The notes beneath the pieces are model-generated. The model did not search any database. It was given only the letters and a program-made list of their open reading frames with translations, and was not told the origin of the DNA. From Achromobacter sp. HZ34 (GTDB taxonomy: Bacteria > Pseudomonadota > Gammaproteobacteria > Burkholderiales > Burkholderiaceae_B), in assembly GCF_002209485.1 (NCBI RefSeq), contig NZ_NJIX01000001.1, positions 372,001-436,000 of the forward strand: DNA of 64,000 bases, written 5' to 3'. A program made the position numbers and the translations under genes. Positions 9,888 to 19,272 of the stretch are shown one piece after another (positions within the stretch are counted from its first letter, which is position 1; the number at the start of each line of letters is the position of its first letter).

Positions 9888-10888
9888 TGGCGGCGGGCGG
9901 CATGGAGCGGCCCGCGGCGGCAGCGGTGCCGGTCGAGGCGCAGCAGTCCGGCGCCGGGTCGATATCGGTTGGCGCGCAACAGCCCGGCGTCGGATCGGTA
10001 CCGGCTGGCGCGCAACAGGCCGGTGCCGGGCCGACTTCGGCCCTGCCGGCGGGCGCCTGCGATTGCCATGTGCACATCGTGGGCGAGCAGGGCGCCTATC
10101 CCATGCTGCCCGATCGCCCGTATACCGCGGGCCCCGCGACCGTAGCCGACTTGCGTGCGCACATGGCCCGCCTGGGCCTGGCGCGCGCGGTCATCGTCCA
10201 GCCCAGCTTCTACGGCACGGACAATCGCCTGCTGGTCGACAGCCTGGCGGCCATGAATGGCGACGGGCGCGGCATTGCCGTGTTGGCGGAGGATGTCAGC
10301 GATGCAACGTTGACCGAACTGCACGACGCCGGTGTGCGGGGCGTGCGCATCAACCTGGAAAGCGTGGGCGCCAGCGACCCGGACAAGGTGGTGCAGGCCT
10401 TCGCCGCCTGGGCCGGACGCTTGCGTGGACAAGGCTGGCATATCCAGACCTATGCGTCGCTCGACGCCATCGCCGCGGCCGCGCCGCGCCTGCGCGGTCT
10501 GGGGCTGCCGGTGGTACTGGATCATTTCTCCATGATCCCGGCGCGCGTGGCCCTGGACGATGCGCGGGTGCGCGAGGTGATGGCCCTGGTGGGCAGCGGC
10601 GCGGCCTACGTCAAGCTGTCCGGATCGTATCGGGTCGACCAGGGCGCGACGGCGCGGCAGGTGACCGCGCTGGCGCAGGCCTTCCTGCAAGCCAATCCTG
10701 AACGTGCCGTATGGGCCAGCGACTGGCCGCACACCAATCGTGCGCCGGGCAAGCTGCCGACGGAAGTCAGCCCTTATCGCGACATCGATCCGCGCGGCCT
10801 GCGCAAGGAAATCGATGCATGGCTGCCGGAAGCGCGGGTGCGCGAGCAGGTGCTGGTCAGCAATCCTGCACGACTCTACGGTTTTTGA
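9887..10888 (+). CDS. amidohydrolase family 2 metal-dependent hydrolase
   Basis: A 333-residue TIM-barrel hydrolase. The core starts at CDCHVHI (metal-binding HxH) and ends with ASDWPHTN, carrying the typical last-strand Asp. The family includes 2-pyrone-4,6-dicarboxylate lactonase and related lactone or amide hydrolases. The first ~55 residues are unusual: an Ala/Gln/Gly-rich stretch made of three tandem 12-residue units (AQQxGxGS pattern) precedes the barrel. ATG 9887 overlaps the preceding stop; ATG 9902 is an alternative but still includes the repeats. It converges with the PhnD-like gene, whose stop is 4 bases away. The enzyme probably prepares or follows the dehydrogenase step of the same pathway. 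Confidence 0.85.
   Translation: MAAGGMERPAAAAVPVEAQQSGAGSISVGAQQPGVGSVPAGAQQAGAGPTSALPAGACDCHVHIVGEQGAYPMLPDRPYTAGPATVADLRAHMARLGLARAVIVQPSFYGTDNRLLVDSLAAMNGDGRGIAVLAEDVSDATLTELHDAGVRGVRINLESVGASDPDKVVQAFAAWAGRLRGQGWHIQTYASLDAIAAAAPRLRGLGLPVVLDHFSMIPARVALDDARVREVMALVGSGAAYVKLSGSYRVDQGATARQVTALAQAFLQANPERAVWASDWPHTNRAPGKLPTEVSPYRDIDPRGLRKEIDAWLPEARVREQVLVSNPARLYGF
9931..10038 (+). repeat. three 36-bp in-frame tandem units
   Basis: Units at 9931-9966, 9967-10002 and 10003-10038 share the core GCGCARCAGNCCGG and encode three 12-residue copies at the N-terminus of the amidohydrolase. Because the unit is a multiple of three, copy-number change would keep the frame. Confidence 0.8.
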
Positions 10889-10892
10889 GTCG

Positions 10893-11714
10893 TCATGCAA
10901 TTTCCGGGTGGCGGGCGATGTCCTCGTCCGCTGCCAGGACGTCGTAGGCGCGCGGGTCGGCCGGCACGAAGCGGGCGACATGGGCTTGCCGCAGCAGCGC
11001 CATCCCGGGCGCATCGCCGTTCAAGCTGAACAGCGCGTCGGCAAGCCGTGTCGATACCGAGCTATCCACCCCGGGGCCGCTGACGAGCAGGGGATTGCAG
11101 GTCCAATCCGTGTAGCCGATACCGCGCACCCCCTCCAGCGCCGCCGGATCATGCGCCCGCAGCAGATCGACGTACCATGCATCGATCGCGGTCACATCGA
11201 AGGCACTGTCGCGCAATCCCCGCAGCAGCCCGCGCGGATTGCCATAGGGGCCGGTACTGGCGCTGAAGAGCGGCGCTCCACGCGTGTCGGCCAGGGCGGC
11301 GAGCCGGCGCCGCGGTGCGTTCCATCCGGATTGGGAGTCGCGCACCATCCAGCCGTAGCGGCTGCCCAGGGCGTCCTCGAGCTGTGTCCAGGGGGCGTCT
11401 TCCCGGACCAGGAAGACGCTGCGGTAACGCGCCTGATCGTCGTACGATGGCCAGTCCGGCACCACCGACGCCACGGCCGTATAGGCCAGTCCTTCGCGCA
11501 ATGCCTTGGCGTAAGGCCAGCCGCACATGAAGGCCCCGCACAGGCCCGGCTGCGCCCATAGATCGCCGATGGGTGTCGGCCAGCCATGCTCGATGAAAGC
11601 GACGTCCAGCCCCGCCCGCCGGTGCGCCTCTGCCAGCACGGCATGCCAGGCCACGCGCGCGGCAGGCGCGACGTCATACATTCTGGTCGAGGTGATCAGC
11701 GCGGGCGATGGCAT
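10893..11714 (-). CDS. PhnD-like/phosphate-phosphonate-type binding protein
   Basis: A 273-residue protein of the type II periplasmic binding fold resembling PhnD-like ABC receptors. Recognisable segments are the FMCGWPYAKAL, VASVVPDWPSYDDQARYRSVFLV and DVTAIDAWYVDLLRAH regions. No signal peptide is visible after ATG 11714, so it may be a cytoplasmic sensor or enzyme, or the true start may lie elsewhere. It is the last gene of the minus-strand hut-associated run, 58 bases after the ornithine-cyclodeaminase-like gene. No ABC permease or ATPase accompanies it. Family moderately sure, function unknown. Confidence 0.7.
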   Translation of the reverse strand: MPSPALITSTRMYDVAPAARVAWHAVLAEAHRRAGLDVAFIEHGWPTPIGDLWAQPGLCGAFMCGWPYAKALREGLAYTAVASVVPDWPSYDDQARYRSVFLVREDAPWTQLEDALGSRYGWMVRDSQSGWNAPRRRLAALADTRGAPLFSASTGPYGNPRGLLRGLRDSAFDVTAIDAWYVDLLRAHDPAALEGVRGIGYTDWTCNPLLVSGPGVDSSVSTRLADALFSLNGDAPGMALLRQAHVARFVPADPRAYDVLAADEDIARHPEIA

Positions 11715-11772
11715 GACGGTCAGGCGATCCTGCCAAAACGAACGGGTTGAATGAACACGCTAAGCGAATACA

Positions 11773-12777
11773 TCAAGCGAACTTCAGCGTCTGTCCGATG
11801 CCCAGGCGCCTGGCCTTCTCCAGCATCGCCACGCCCAGGGAGATATCCGTGGTGGAAAGCCCCCGATGCCAGAACAGAATGGTCTCGTCATCCCGTTCGC
11901 GTCCCGGCTTCAGCCCCGCGACGATCTGGCCGATTTCCGCGTGCAGGTTCTCTTGCGTGATGCGGTCGCTGTCCACATGCGCGCGCAGCGCGCCGAAGGG
12001 CAGGCCCTTGCGGCATTGGCCCCAGTCGTCCACCACCACCTTGCTCATGATGTCCGTCAACGACAGTTCGACAGCGCTCATGGTGCCGTAGGGCATGACC
12101 AGCGCGCCGGGCTTGATCCATTCGGTCTTCAGCAGGGGCGTGGGTTGCGGCAGGCGCGATGCCTCCACGATGATGTCGGCATCGCGCACGCAGGCTTCCC
12201 AGTCGTCGACCACTTTCACAGGCTTGTTCAAGTCGCGTGCCAGGCGTTCCCCGAATGCCTTCTGGCTCTCCGGGCGGCGCGAATGCACGCGGATCTCGTC
12301 GAAATCGAACAGGCTGTCGAGCAGGCGCACGTTCCAGTACGATGTGCCGCGGGCGCCGATGTGGCCCAGCACCTTGCTGTCGCGCCGGGCCAGGTGTTTC
12401 GCGCCCAGCGCCGTCACGGCACCCGTGCGCATGTCGGTGATGGCCGTGGCGTCGACGATCGCCAGCGGCTTGCCGGTATGGGGATCGAACAGGTTGAGCA
12501 AAGCCATCTCCGACGGCAGATCGACTTTGTAGTTGTTGACGAAGTCGCTGACCACCTTGACGCCCGCGACCTGCATGGGCGCGATATAGCCGCGCAGCAC
12601 ATTGAAATGCCCCTTGTCCGAAGACTCAGGCACCAGGTGCACGCGCGGCTCGATGACGGTCTGCCCCAGGCCCTGGGCGCGCAGGGCGCCTTCCACGGCC
12701 GCCAGGATTTCGGCGTCGGTCAATTGCAGGGCCTTGACGTCCGGGCCGTTCAGATAGGTGATGTCGATGGGTTGCAT
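11773..12777 (-). CDS. ornithine cyclodeaminase/mu-crystallin family protein
   Basis: A 334-residue NAD(P)-binding protein. The segment FNVLRGYIAPMQVAGVKVVSDF, the ATAITDMRTGAVTALGAKHLARRDSKVLGHIGARG dinucleotide-binding region (shown here split as TDMRTGAVTA and LGHIGARG) and DADIIVEASR are typical of ornithine cyclodeaminase relatives, which include alanine dehydrogenases and imine reductases. The family catalyses deamination or imine reduction on amino acids. It starts 13 bases after the Bug gene stop and is probably co-translated with it. Co-transcription with hutU suggests it acts on histidine-derived or related amino acids, but the substrate is not shown by the sequence. Confidence 0.85.
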   Translation of the reverse strand: MQPIDITYLNGPDVKALQLTDAEILAAVEGALRAQGLGQTVIEPRVHLVPESSDKGHFNVLRGYIAPMQVAGVKVVSDFVNNYKVDLPSEMALLNLFDPHTGKPLAIVDATAITDMRTGAVTALGAKHLARRDSKVLGHIGARGTSYWNVRLLDSLFDFDEIRVHSRRPESQKAFGERLARDLNKPVKVVDDWEACVRDADIIVEASRLPQPTPLLKTEWIKPGALVMPYGTMSAVELSLTDIMSKVVVDDWGQCRKGLPFGALRAHVDSDRITQENLHAEIGQIVAGLKPGRERDDETILFWHRGLSTTDISLGVAMLEKARRLGIGQTLKFA

Positions 12778-12790
12778 GTTTACTCCGGGC

Positions 12791-13780
12791 TCACTGTATG
12801 GGTTTGATGCCTGCCGTCTTGACGATGTCCGCCCATTTGCGCGACTCGTTCTGGATCATGGCGGCGAATTCCTGCGTCGTCGTGTTGGCGGGATCGACGC
12901 CCTGGTCGTCGAACTTCTGGCGCACGGCCGGGTCCTTCAGCACGGTGGCGATATCATGCTGCAGCTTGCGCACGATGGCATCCGGGGTTTGAGCCGGCGC
13001 CACCAGTCCGTACCAGGACGTGACGTCGAACCCGGGATAGCCGCTTTCCGCCACGGTCGGCACGGCAGGCAACTGGGGCAGGCGCTTCGGGCCGGCGATG
13101 GCCAGGGCATTCAGCTTGCCGCTGCGGATGAAGGGCAATACGGTGGAGACGCCCGCGAACATCATGTCGACATTGCCCGCGACGACGTCGGTCACGGCGG
13201 GCGCCATGCCGTTGTAGGGGATATGCATGGTGTTGATGCCGGCCGCCTGGTTCAGCAACTCGCCCGCCAGGTGCGCGCCGCTACCGGCGCCAGGCGAAGC
13301 GAAATTGAGCTTGCCGGGCTTGGTCTTGGCGTACTCGACGAAAGCCTTGAAGTCCTTGGCCGGAACGGCGGGATTCACCACCAGGATGTTGGGCGAGGTC
13401 GCCAGCAGCGTGACCGGCGCGAAAGCACGCGCGGTATCGAAGTTCAGGTTGGTGTACAGCAGCGGGTTGACGGTCAGGTTGCCGGCCGGTGCCAGCCCCA
13501 GCGTGTAGCCGTCCGGGGCGGCGCGCGCCACCTGGCTCATGCCCAGGTTGCCCGAAGCGCCTGGACGATTCTCGATGATGACCGGCACGTGCCACATCTC
13601 GTTGAGCTTTTGCCCGACGATGCGGGGTATGGCGTCGGCCACGCCACCCGCGCCGAAGGGCACGATGATGGTCACGGGCTTGTTGGGATAGGCAGGTTCA
13701 GCGGCCTGCGTGGCGGCGCACGTGAACGCCAGGGTGATGCCGGCGGCAACCGCCAGGCGCTTGATCAGCGGCAATTTCAT
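12791..13780 (-). CDS. Bug (TctC) family periplasmic solute receptor in hut operon
   Basis: A 329-residue Bug receptor with a Sec signal peptide (cleavage near TQAAEP), YPNKPVTIIVPFGAGG, VENRPGASGNLG, APDGYTLGL and HIPYNGMAP. It lies 84 bases after hutU and 13 bases before the ornithine-cyclodeaminase-like gene on the same strand, so it is probably expressed under HutC control. The context suggests a ligand linked to histidine or urocanate breakdown, which would be unusual for a family best known for carboxylates. Confidence 0.92.
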   Translation of the reverse strand: MKLPLIKRLAVAAGITLAFTCAATQAAEPAYPNKPVTIIVPFGAGGVADAIPRIVGQKLNEMWHVPVIIENRPGASGNLGMSQVARAAPDGYTLGLAPAGNLTVNPLLYTNLNFDTARAFAPVTLLATSPNILVVNPAVPAKDFKAFVEYAKTKPGKLNFASPGAGSGAHLAGELLNQAAGINTMHIPYNGMAPAVTDVVAGNVDMMFAGVSTVLPFIRSGKLNALAIAGPKRLPQLPAVPTVAESGYPGFDVTSWYGLVAPAQTPDAIVRKLQHDIATVLKDPAVRQKFDDQGVDPANTTTQEFAAMIQNESRKWADIVKTAGIKPIQ

Positions 13781-13864
13781 GGTTATTCCCCTTGTGTACA
13801 GGACTGCTTTGTATGGCTACTGCCTGTTCGTACCGCTGCGCGTGGCAGCACTACGTGTATCGGT

Positions 13865-15562
13865 TCAACGGCCCAGCATGGGCAGGTCCAGTCCCGCGTC
13901 TCGCGCGCAGGTAATGGCCTGTTCATAGCCTGCATCCGCATGGCGCATGACGCCCGTGGCCGGGTCGTTGTGCAGCACGCGGCCTATGCGTCGCGCGGCC
14001 TCTTCGGTACCGTCGCAGACGATGACCACGCCCGCATGCTGCGAGAAGCCCATGCCGACGCCGCCACCGTGATGCAGCGACACCCAGGTGGCGCCGCCGG
14101 CGGTGTTCAGCAGGGCATTGAGCAGCGGCCAGTCGGACACCGCATCCGAGCCGTCACGCATCGATTCGGTTTCGCGGTTCGGGCTGGCTACCGAGCCGGA
14201 GTCCAGGTGATCGCGTCCGATGGCCACCGGCGCGCTGAGCTCGCCCGTGCGCACCATCTCGTTGAAGGCCTGGCCCAGGCGCGCGCGGTCGCGCACACCC
14301 ACCCAGCAGATGCGGGCGGGCAGGCCCTGGAAGGCAATGCGTTCGCGCGCCATGTCCAGCCAGTTGTGCAGATGCTTGTCGTGCGGGATCAGTTCCTTGA
14401 CCTTGGCATCCGTCTTGTAGATGTCTTCGGGGTCGCCCGACAACGCCACCCAGCGGAAGGGCCCGATGCCTTCGCAGAACAGGGGGCGGATATAGGCGGG
14501 AACGAAGCCGGGAAAATCGAAGGCGTTGGCAACGCCCATTTCCAGCGCCATCTGGCGGATGTTGTTGCCGTAATCGACGGTGGCGGCGCCGCGTTCCTGC
14601 AGGGTGAGCATGGCGCGCACATGGCCGGCCATGGACTGCTTGGCGGCCTGCACCACGGCTTGCGGATCGCTGTCGCGGCGCGCGCGCCACTGCTCCATCG
14701 TCCAGCCTTGCGGCAGGTAGCCGTTCAGCGGGTCGTGCGCGGAAGTCTGGTCGGTGACGCAATCGGGCGTGATGCCGCGCTCGACCATCTGGGCGAGCAC
14801 GTCGGCGGCGTTGCCGAGCAGGCCGATCGACACGGCACGGCCCTGCTTCCTGGCGTCTTCCAGCAGGCCCAGCGCGTCGTCCAGGGTCTTGGCCTTGACG
14901 TCGATATAGCGGGTGCGCAGCCGGAAATCGATGCGCGATTCATCGCATTCGACGGCAATCATGCTGAAGCCCGCCATGGTGGCGGCCAGGGGCTGCGCGC
15001 CGCCCATGCCGCCGAGCCCCGCCGTCAGGATCCAGCGTCCTTTGGGATCGCCGCCGAAATGGCGGTCGGCGATGGCGTAGAACGTTTCGTAGGTGCCCTG
15101 GACGATGCCTTGGGAGCCGATGTATATCCAGCTGCCGGCCGTCATCTGGCCGTACATCATCAAGCCTTTGCGGTCGAGTTCGTGGAAGTGTTCCCACGTG
15201 GCCCAGTGCGGCACCAGGTTGGAGTTCGCCAGCAGCACGCGCGGCGCATCGGCATGCGTCTTGAAGACACCGACGGGCTTGCCGGACTGGATCAGCAGGG
15301 TTTCATCGGGCTGCAGGCGGCGCAGGACCTCCAGGATCCGGTCGTATGAAGCCCAGTCGCGCGCGGCGCGGCCGATGCCGCCATAGACCACCAGTTCTTC
15401 AGGATGCTCGGCGACTTCGGCGTCCAGGTTGTTCTGCACCATGCGGTAGGCGGCCTCGATCAGCCAGTTCTTGCAGGACAGGGTGCTGCCACGGGGCGCG
15501 CGGATGGAGCGCGCGGGGTCGTGGCGGGAAGCCGGGGCGGACGGGGTTGTGGTGGACGGCAT
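13865..15562 (-). CDS. hutU: urocanate hydratase
   Basis: A 565-residue cytoplasmic enzyme converting urocanate to 4-imidazolone-5-propionate, the second step of histidine degradation. The length matches the family (about 555-565). The hallmark NAD-binding stretch [17 protein letters not shown] is intact, as are [21 protein letters not shown] (split by position 140-165) and the [11 protein letters not shown] region. ATG 15562 is preceded by a GGAGA site and is one base beyond the hutC stop, so the two are translationally coupled. Histidine ammonia-lyase (hutH), normally adjacent, is not in the window. Confidence 0.97.
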   Translation of the reverse strand: MPSTTTPSAPASRHDPARSIRAPRGSTLSCKNWLIEAAYRMVQNNLDAEVAEHPEELVVYGGIGRAARDWASYDRILEVLRRLQPDETLLIQSGKPVGVFKTHADAPRVLLANSNLVPHWATWEHFHELDRKGLMMYGQMTAGSWIYIGSQGIVQGTYETFYAIADRHFGGDPKGRWILTAGLGGMGGAQPLAATMAGFSMIAVECDESRIDFRLRTRYIDVKAKTLDDALGLLEDARKQGRAVSIGLLGNAADVLAQMVERGITPDCVTDQTSAHDPLNGYLPQGWTMEQWRARRDSDPQAVVQAAKQSMAGHVRAMLTLQERGAATVDYGNNIRQMALEMGVANAFDFPGFVPAYIRPLFCEGIGPFRWVALSGDPEDIYKTDAKVKELIPHDKHLHNWLDMARERIAFQGLPARICWVGVRDRARLGQAFNEMVRTGELSAPVAIGRDHLDSGSVASPNRETESMRDGSDAVSDWPLLNALLNTAGGATWVSLHHGGGVGMGFSQHAGVVIVCDGTEEAARRIGRVLHNDPATGVMRHADAGYEQAITCARDAGLDLPMLGR

Positions 15563-15564
15563 GG

Positions 15565-16326
15565 CTATTTATCTCCAGAAGGCTTGGCGGGGGCGGGGCG
15601 CGGGGCGACGACGGCGTGCCCCGTCAGCCGGTAGCGGTCGCCGGGATGGATCAGGCGGGCGAAGGTGACCACGTCTTCACCCGACCAGGTACGGCGCAGC
15701 ACCTGCAGGCAGGCCTGCGGGCTTTTCAGGCCCAGCCAGCCGGCCGTGCGCGGATCGGGGAGCACCGCTTCGATGGTGTGCTCGACTGCAGTAAGCGGCG
15801 CGACGCGGCTCAGGTAGGCATTGGGCGTTTCCTGGCTGAAGTCCTGGCCGATGTAGTCGGGGGCCGCGTGTGGATTGACGTAGCGGTCTTCCAGTTGCAC
15901 GGGGACGTCGTTGTCCAGATGCAGGATCAGCGAGTGATAGACGGCTTTGTCGATGGACAGCGCGAGCGCGGTGGCAATGCCTTCCGGGGCGGTGACACGT
16001 TCCAGCACCAGTACGCGGTTCGAATAGCGGTGGCCGCGCTCGGCGATCTCCTCGGCGATGTTGCGTACTTCCAGCACGGGCAGGGCGGGCTTCTGTTCCG
16101 CCACGAAGGTGCCCAGCCCCTGGCTACGCACCAGGACGCCGTCCTGGGTGAGTTCCAGGATGGCGCGCCGTGCCGTCATGCGCGACACGTCGAACTGCGC
16201 GGCGAGCTGGTTCTCCGATGGCACCTGGTCGTTCACGGCCCACTGGCCGGCTTCGATCTGGTCGACGATGTGCCGCTTGATGCGCGCATACGGCGGCAGT
16301 GGGGTGTCACGGGAAATGCTGGGCAT
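15565..16326 (-). CDS. hutC: histidine utilization repressor, GntR family
   Basis: A 253-residue regulator of the HutC subfamily. The N-terminal winged helix has [15 protein letters not shown] and [20 protein letters not shown]; the C-terminal UTRA effector domain includes [18 protein letters not shown] and the terminal DRYRLTG. In known systems urocanate binding releases HutC from DNA. ATG 16326 is chosen because an upstream start at 16452 would place coding sequence over the operator at 16440-16453 and adds a non-conserved basic tail. It is first in a minus-strand operon with hutU and divergent from hutI. Confidence 0.93.
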   Translation of the reverse strand: MPSISRDTPLPPYARIKRHIVDQIEAGQWAVNDQVPSENQLAAQFDVSRMTARRAILELTQDGVLVRSQGLGTFVAEQKPALPVLEVRNIAEEIAERGHRYSNRVLVLERVTAPEGIATALALSIDKAVYHSLILHLDNDVPVQLEDRYVNPHAAPDYIGQDFSQETPNAYLSRVAPLTAVEHTIEAVLPDPRTAGWLGLKSPQACLQVLRRTWSGEDVVTFARLIHPGDRYRLTGHAVVAPRPAPAKPSGDK

Positions 16327-16439
16327 GGTGTCCTGTCCGGCGGCCGATAGGGCCGCCTGGTCTGTGATGGCTTGCTGGTGTCGCGGTGGGTCGGCATAGC
16401 CGGCCTGCCGGCCGCGACTCGATCTGGGGCAAACTCTAA

Positions 16440-16453
16440 CTTGAATATACAAG
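16440..16453 (+). promoter_or_regulatory. HutC-type operator between hutC and hutI
   Basis: CTTGAATATACAAG differs at one base from the symmetric CTTGTATATACAAG, the sort of palindrome reported for HutC operators. A second half-site-like element (ACTTG on the minus strand, 16465-16471 region) follows. Its place in the only divergent promoter region of the hut cluster fits repression of both directions. Confidence 0.7.
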
Positions 16454-16555
16454 TATAGGCAAGTAAAGTGCGCTCAAGGAAAACCCGAGGAAAACCGGGA
16501 TTCGGCCAGCCTGAAGCACTACGGGACAACATCAACACAAGGGAACAGCATTGCC

Positions 16556-17797
16556 ATGGGAAACGTCGCGGAAAGCCCCGATACCTTGATCGTCAACGCT
16601 CGGATCGCCAGTTTTGCCCCTGGCCTGGACACCCCTTACGGCTACCTGCCGGAGGCTGACGCCCTCGTGCTGGGCGGGGGCAGGATCCGCTGGATCGGCG
16701 CGGCAGCGCAGGCGCCAGCCCCGCTGGGGGCGAGCCGTCAGACGATCGATGCGGCAGGGGCGTGGGTCATGCCGGGTCTGATCGACTGCCACACGCATCT
16801 GGTTTATGCGGGCTCGCGTGCGCAGGAATTCGATATGCGCCTGAACGGCGCTTCTTATGAGGACATCGCCCGCGCCGGTGGCGGCATCGTGTCCACGGTG
16901 CATGCCACGCGGCGCGCCGGCGAAGCGGAATTGATCGAACAGGCCATGCCCAGGCTGCGCGCCTTGCTGCGCGAAGGCGTCACCACGGTCGAAATCAAGT
17001 CGGGATATGGCCTGGACCGTGCCACGGAGATCGCCATGCTGCGTGCCGCGCGGGCGTTGGGCGCCAGCTTGCCGGTGACGGTGCGCACCACTTACCTGGG
17101 GGCGCATGCGCTGGCACCCGAATACCTGGGCCGCGCGGATGACTACATCAAGTTCATCTGTGCCCACGTGCTGCCCGAGGTGGCGCGCCTGGGCCTGGCT
17201 GACGCTGTCGATGTCTTTCACGAAAGCATAGGCTTCGATGCCGCCCAGGCCGAACGGGTGTACCGCGCGGCGGCGGCGGCCGGGCTGCCGGTGAAGGTGC
17301 ATGCCGAGCAGTTGAGCGACAGCGGCGCGGCGGCGCTGGGCGCGCGCTATCGCGCCTTGTCGGCCGATCACCTGGAATATCTGGACGAGGCCGGCGCGCG
17401 CGCCATGGCGGCGGCGGGCACGGTGGCGGTGCTGCTGCCAGGCGCTTTCTATTTCCTGCGCGATACGCATGTGCCGCCCATCGAACTGCTGCGCCGCCAC
17501 GGCGTGCCGATGGCGGTGGCCAGTGACTGCAACCCGGGGACATCGCCGTTCGCATCGCTGCTGCTGATGCTCAATATGGCCTGCACGCTGTTCCGCTTGA
17601 CACCGGCCGAGGCCTTGAACGGCGTCACGCACGCGGCCGCGCGCGCGCTGGGCCTGCAGGATGAAGTGGGCATACTGGCGCCGGGCAAATGGGCGGACCT
17701 GGTGTTCTGGCAGGTGCCCACGCTGGCGGAGCTTTGCTACAGCTACGGCGCGCACAAGCCCAGCCGGATCATGCGGCGCGGCGTCGAATGCGGCTGA
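16556..17797 (+). CDS. hutI: imidazolonepropionase
   Basis: A 413-residue metal-dependent amidohydrolase that opens 4-imidazolone-5-propionate to N-formimino-L-glutamate, the third step of histidine breakdown. Metal ligands H79 and H81 lie in GLIDCHTH, with KVHAEQ, DHLEYLD and [10 protein letters not shown] as further family motifs. The length is normal. It is transcribed away from hutC/hutU, with the HutC-type operator 103 bases upstream. It stands alone on its strand: the next gene begins 178 bases later after a GC stem-loop. Confidence 0.96.
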   Translation: MGNVAESPDTLIVNARIASFAPGLDTPYGYLPEADALVLGGGRIRWIGAAAQAPAPLGASRQTIDAAGAWVMPGLIDCHTHLVYAGSRAQEFDMRLNGASYEDIARAGGGIVSTVHATRRAGEAELIEQAMPRLRALLREGVTTVEIKSGYGLDRATEIAMLRAARALGASLPVTVRTTYLGAHALAPEYLGRADDYIKFICAHVLPEVARLGLADAVDVFHESIGFDAAQAERVYRAAAAAGLPVKVHAEQLSDSGAAALGARYRALSADHLEYLDEAGARAMAAAGTVAVLLPGAFYFLRDTHVPPIELLRRHGVPMAVASDCNPGTSPFASLLLMLNMACTLFRLTPAEALNGVTHAAARALGLQDEVGILAPGKWADLVFWQVPTLAELCYSYGAHKPSRIMRRGVECG

Positions 17798-17807
17798 GCC
17801 GGCCGTG

Positions 17808-17853
17808 GCCAGGCCCGGCAAGTGGACGAAGCGGGACGCGGTCCCGGCCTGGC
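17808..17853 (+). terminator. long-loop GC stem after hutI
   Basis: GCCAGGCC (17808-17815) pairs with GGCCTGGC (17846-17853) across a 30-base loop shortly after the hutI stop. There is no T-run; a weak candidate for ending hutI transcription. Confidence 0.25.
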
Positions 17854-17975
17854 GTGGCACCGCTTAGAGGGCCTCGAACGCCCGCTTAGAAGATTTGAAA
17901 TGGACGTTGGCGGCTGCGCTTCCTAGACTCTCTCGCAATACTGAAAAACGCAAAAAATGCAGGCGAGGAGACGAA

Positions 17976-19169
17976 GTGCTGAGCAAGGTGTTGGACAACG
18001 TCCGGGTGCTGGATCTTTCCCGCATCCTGGCCGGCCCCTGGTGTACGCAGAACCTGGCGGACCTGGGTGCCGAGGTGATCAAGGTCGAGCGTCCGGGGCA
18101 GGGCGACGACACGCGCAAATGGGGGCCGCCATATCTGCACTCGCAGGATGGGGAGGAAACCTTCTCCGCCTACTTCACCTGCTGCAATCGCAACAAGCAA
18201 TCCATCTGCCTGGACTTCGCCGCGCAGGCCGATCGCGCGACCCTGCTGGCGCTCTTGCGCGATACCGACGTGCTGGTGGAGAACTACAAGGCCGGCACGC
18301 TGAAGCGTTATGGCCTGGACTACGAGACGCTGAAGGCCTTGCGGCCCGGCCTGATCTACGTGTCCATCACCGGCTATGGGCAGGACGGTCCGAAAGCCGC
18401 GCGCCCCGGCTACGACTACATCTTCCAGGGCATGGGCGGGCTGATGGGCTACACGGGCCGCGCCGATGACGAACCTGGCGCGGGCCCGCTGCGCGCGGGC
18501 ATGCCGGTGGTCGACATCGCCACCGGCATGTATGCCACGTCGGCCATCCTGGCGGCCTTGCTGCGGCGCGGGCGCACCGGCGAGGGCGGCCATCTGGACA
18601 TCGCACTGCTGGACGTCGCGGTGGCGATCAACGCGAACCAGGGCGCCAATTACCTTGTCTCCGGCCAGAACCCCGGCCGCACCGGCAATGCCCATCCCAA
18701 TCTTGCGCCTTACGAAGTCTTCCGCGCCAGCGATGGCCATTTCATACTGGCGGTAGGCAACGATGAACAGTTCGGGCGCCTGAGCACCTTGTGCGGTCGC
18801 CCCGATCTTGCCACCGACGCGCGCTTTGGCAGCAACAAAGACCGCGTGCGGAACCTGGCGGCCTTGCGGGCCATCCTGGCGGACATCCTGATCCAGCGCG
18901 ATCGCGCGCACTGGACGACGCAGCTCGAAGCCGCGGGTATCGCCTGGGGGCCGGTCAATACGCTGGAAGAAGTCTTCGCCGATGAACAGGTGCGCCACCG
19001 TGGCATGTTGCGCCATGCGGAGCATCCGCGTTTCGGCGCCATCCCGCTGGTGCGTAATCCCATGCTTGCGGGCGAGGCCGATACCCCGCTGCGGCCCCCG
19101 CCGTTGATGGGTGAGCACACCGAAGCGGTGCTGCGGCGCCTGGCGGAACCCGACCACAAGCACCAATGA
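17976..19169 (+). CDS. class III CoA-transferase (CaiB/BaiF family)
   Basis: A 397-residue family III CoA transferase, moving CoA between carboxylic acids. The N-terminus VRVLDLSRILAGPWC, the SITGYGQDGP segment and the likely catalytic Asp in RPGYDYIFQ (about residue 150) are diagnostic. GTG 17976 is taken as the start because GAGGAG lies eight bases upstream and the family begins just before VLDLSR; the frame is open to an earlier ATG at 17895 without homology-like sequence. With the following Bug receptor and enoyl-CoA hydratase it forms an acid-activation and degradation module. The acyl substrate is not known. Confidence 0.92.
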   Translation: MLSKVLDNVRVLDLSRILAGPWCTQNLADLGAEVIKVERPGQGDDTRKWGPPYLHSQDGEETFSAYFTCCNRNKQSICLDFAAQADRATLLALLRDTDVLVENYKAGTLKRYGLDYETLKALRPGLIYVSITGYGQDGPKAARPGYDYIFQGMGGLMGYTGRADDEPGAGPLRAGMPVVDIATGMYATSAILAALLRRGRTGEGGHLDIALLDVAVAINANQGANYLVSGQNPGRTGNAHPNLAPYEVFRASDGHFILAVGNDEQFGRLSTLCGRPDLATDARFGSNKDRVRNLAALRAILADILIQRDRAHWTTQLEAAGIAWGPVNTLEEVFADEQVRHRGMLRHAEHPRFGAIPLVRNPMLAGEADTPLRPPPLMGEHTEAVLRRLAEPDHKHQ

Positions 19170-19272
19170 CCGAGACCCTGCTCAAGCAGGCATCATCCAA
19201 CGCAGCACCCTCGATCGAAACAGCATCCGCATCCGATCGATTCCAACCCCATAACAATATCCGGAGACATCC

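Noticed and set aside
12758-15349. 863-codon plus-strand frame opposite Bug and hutU
   Set aside because: Mirror frame of two well-identified minus-strand genes; composition rich in His, Arg and Gln without any motif.
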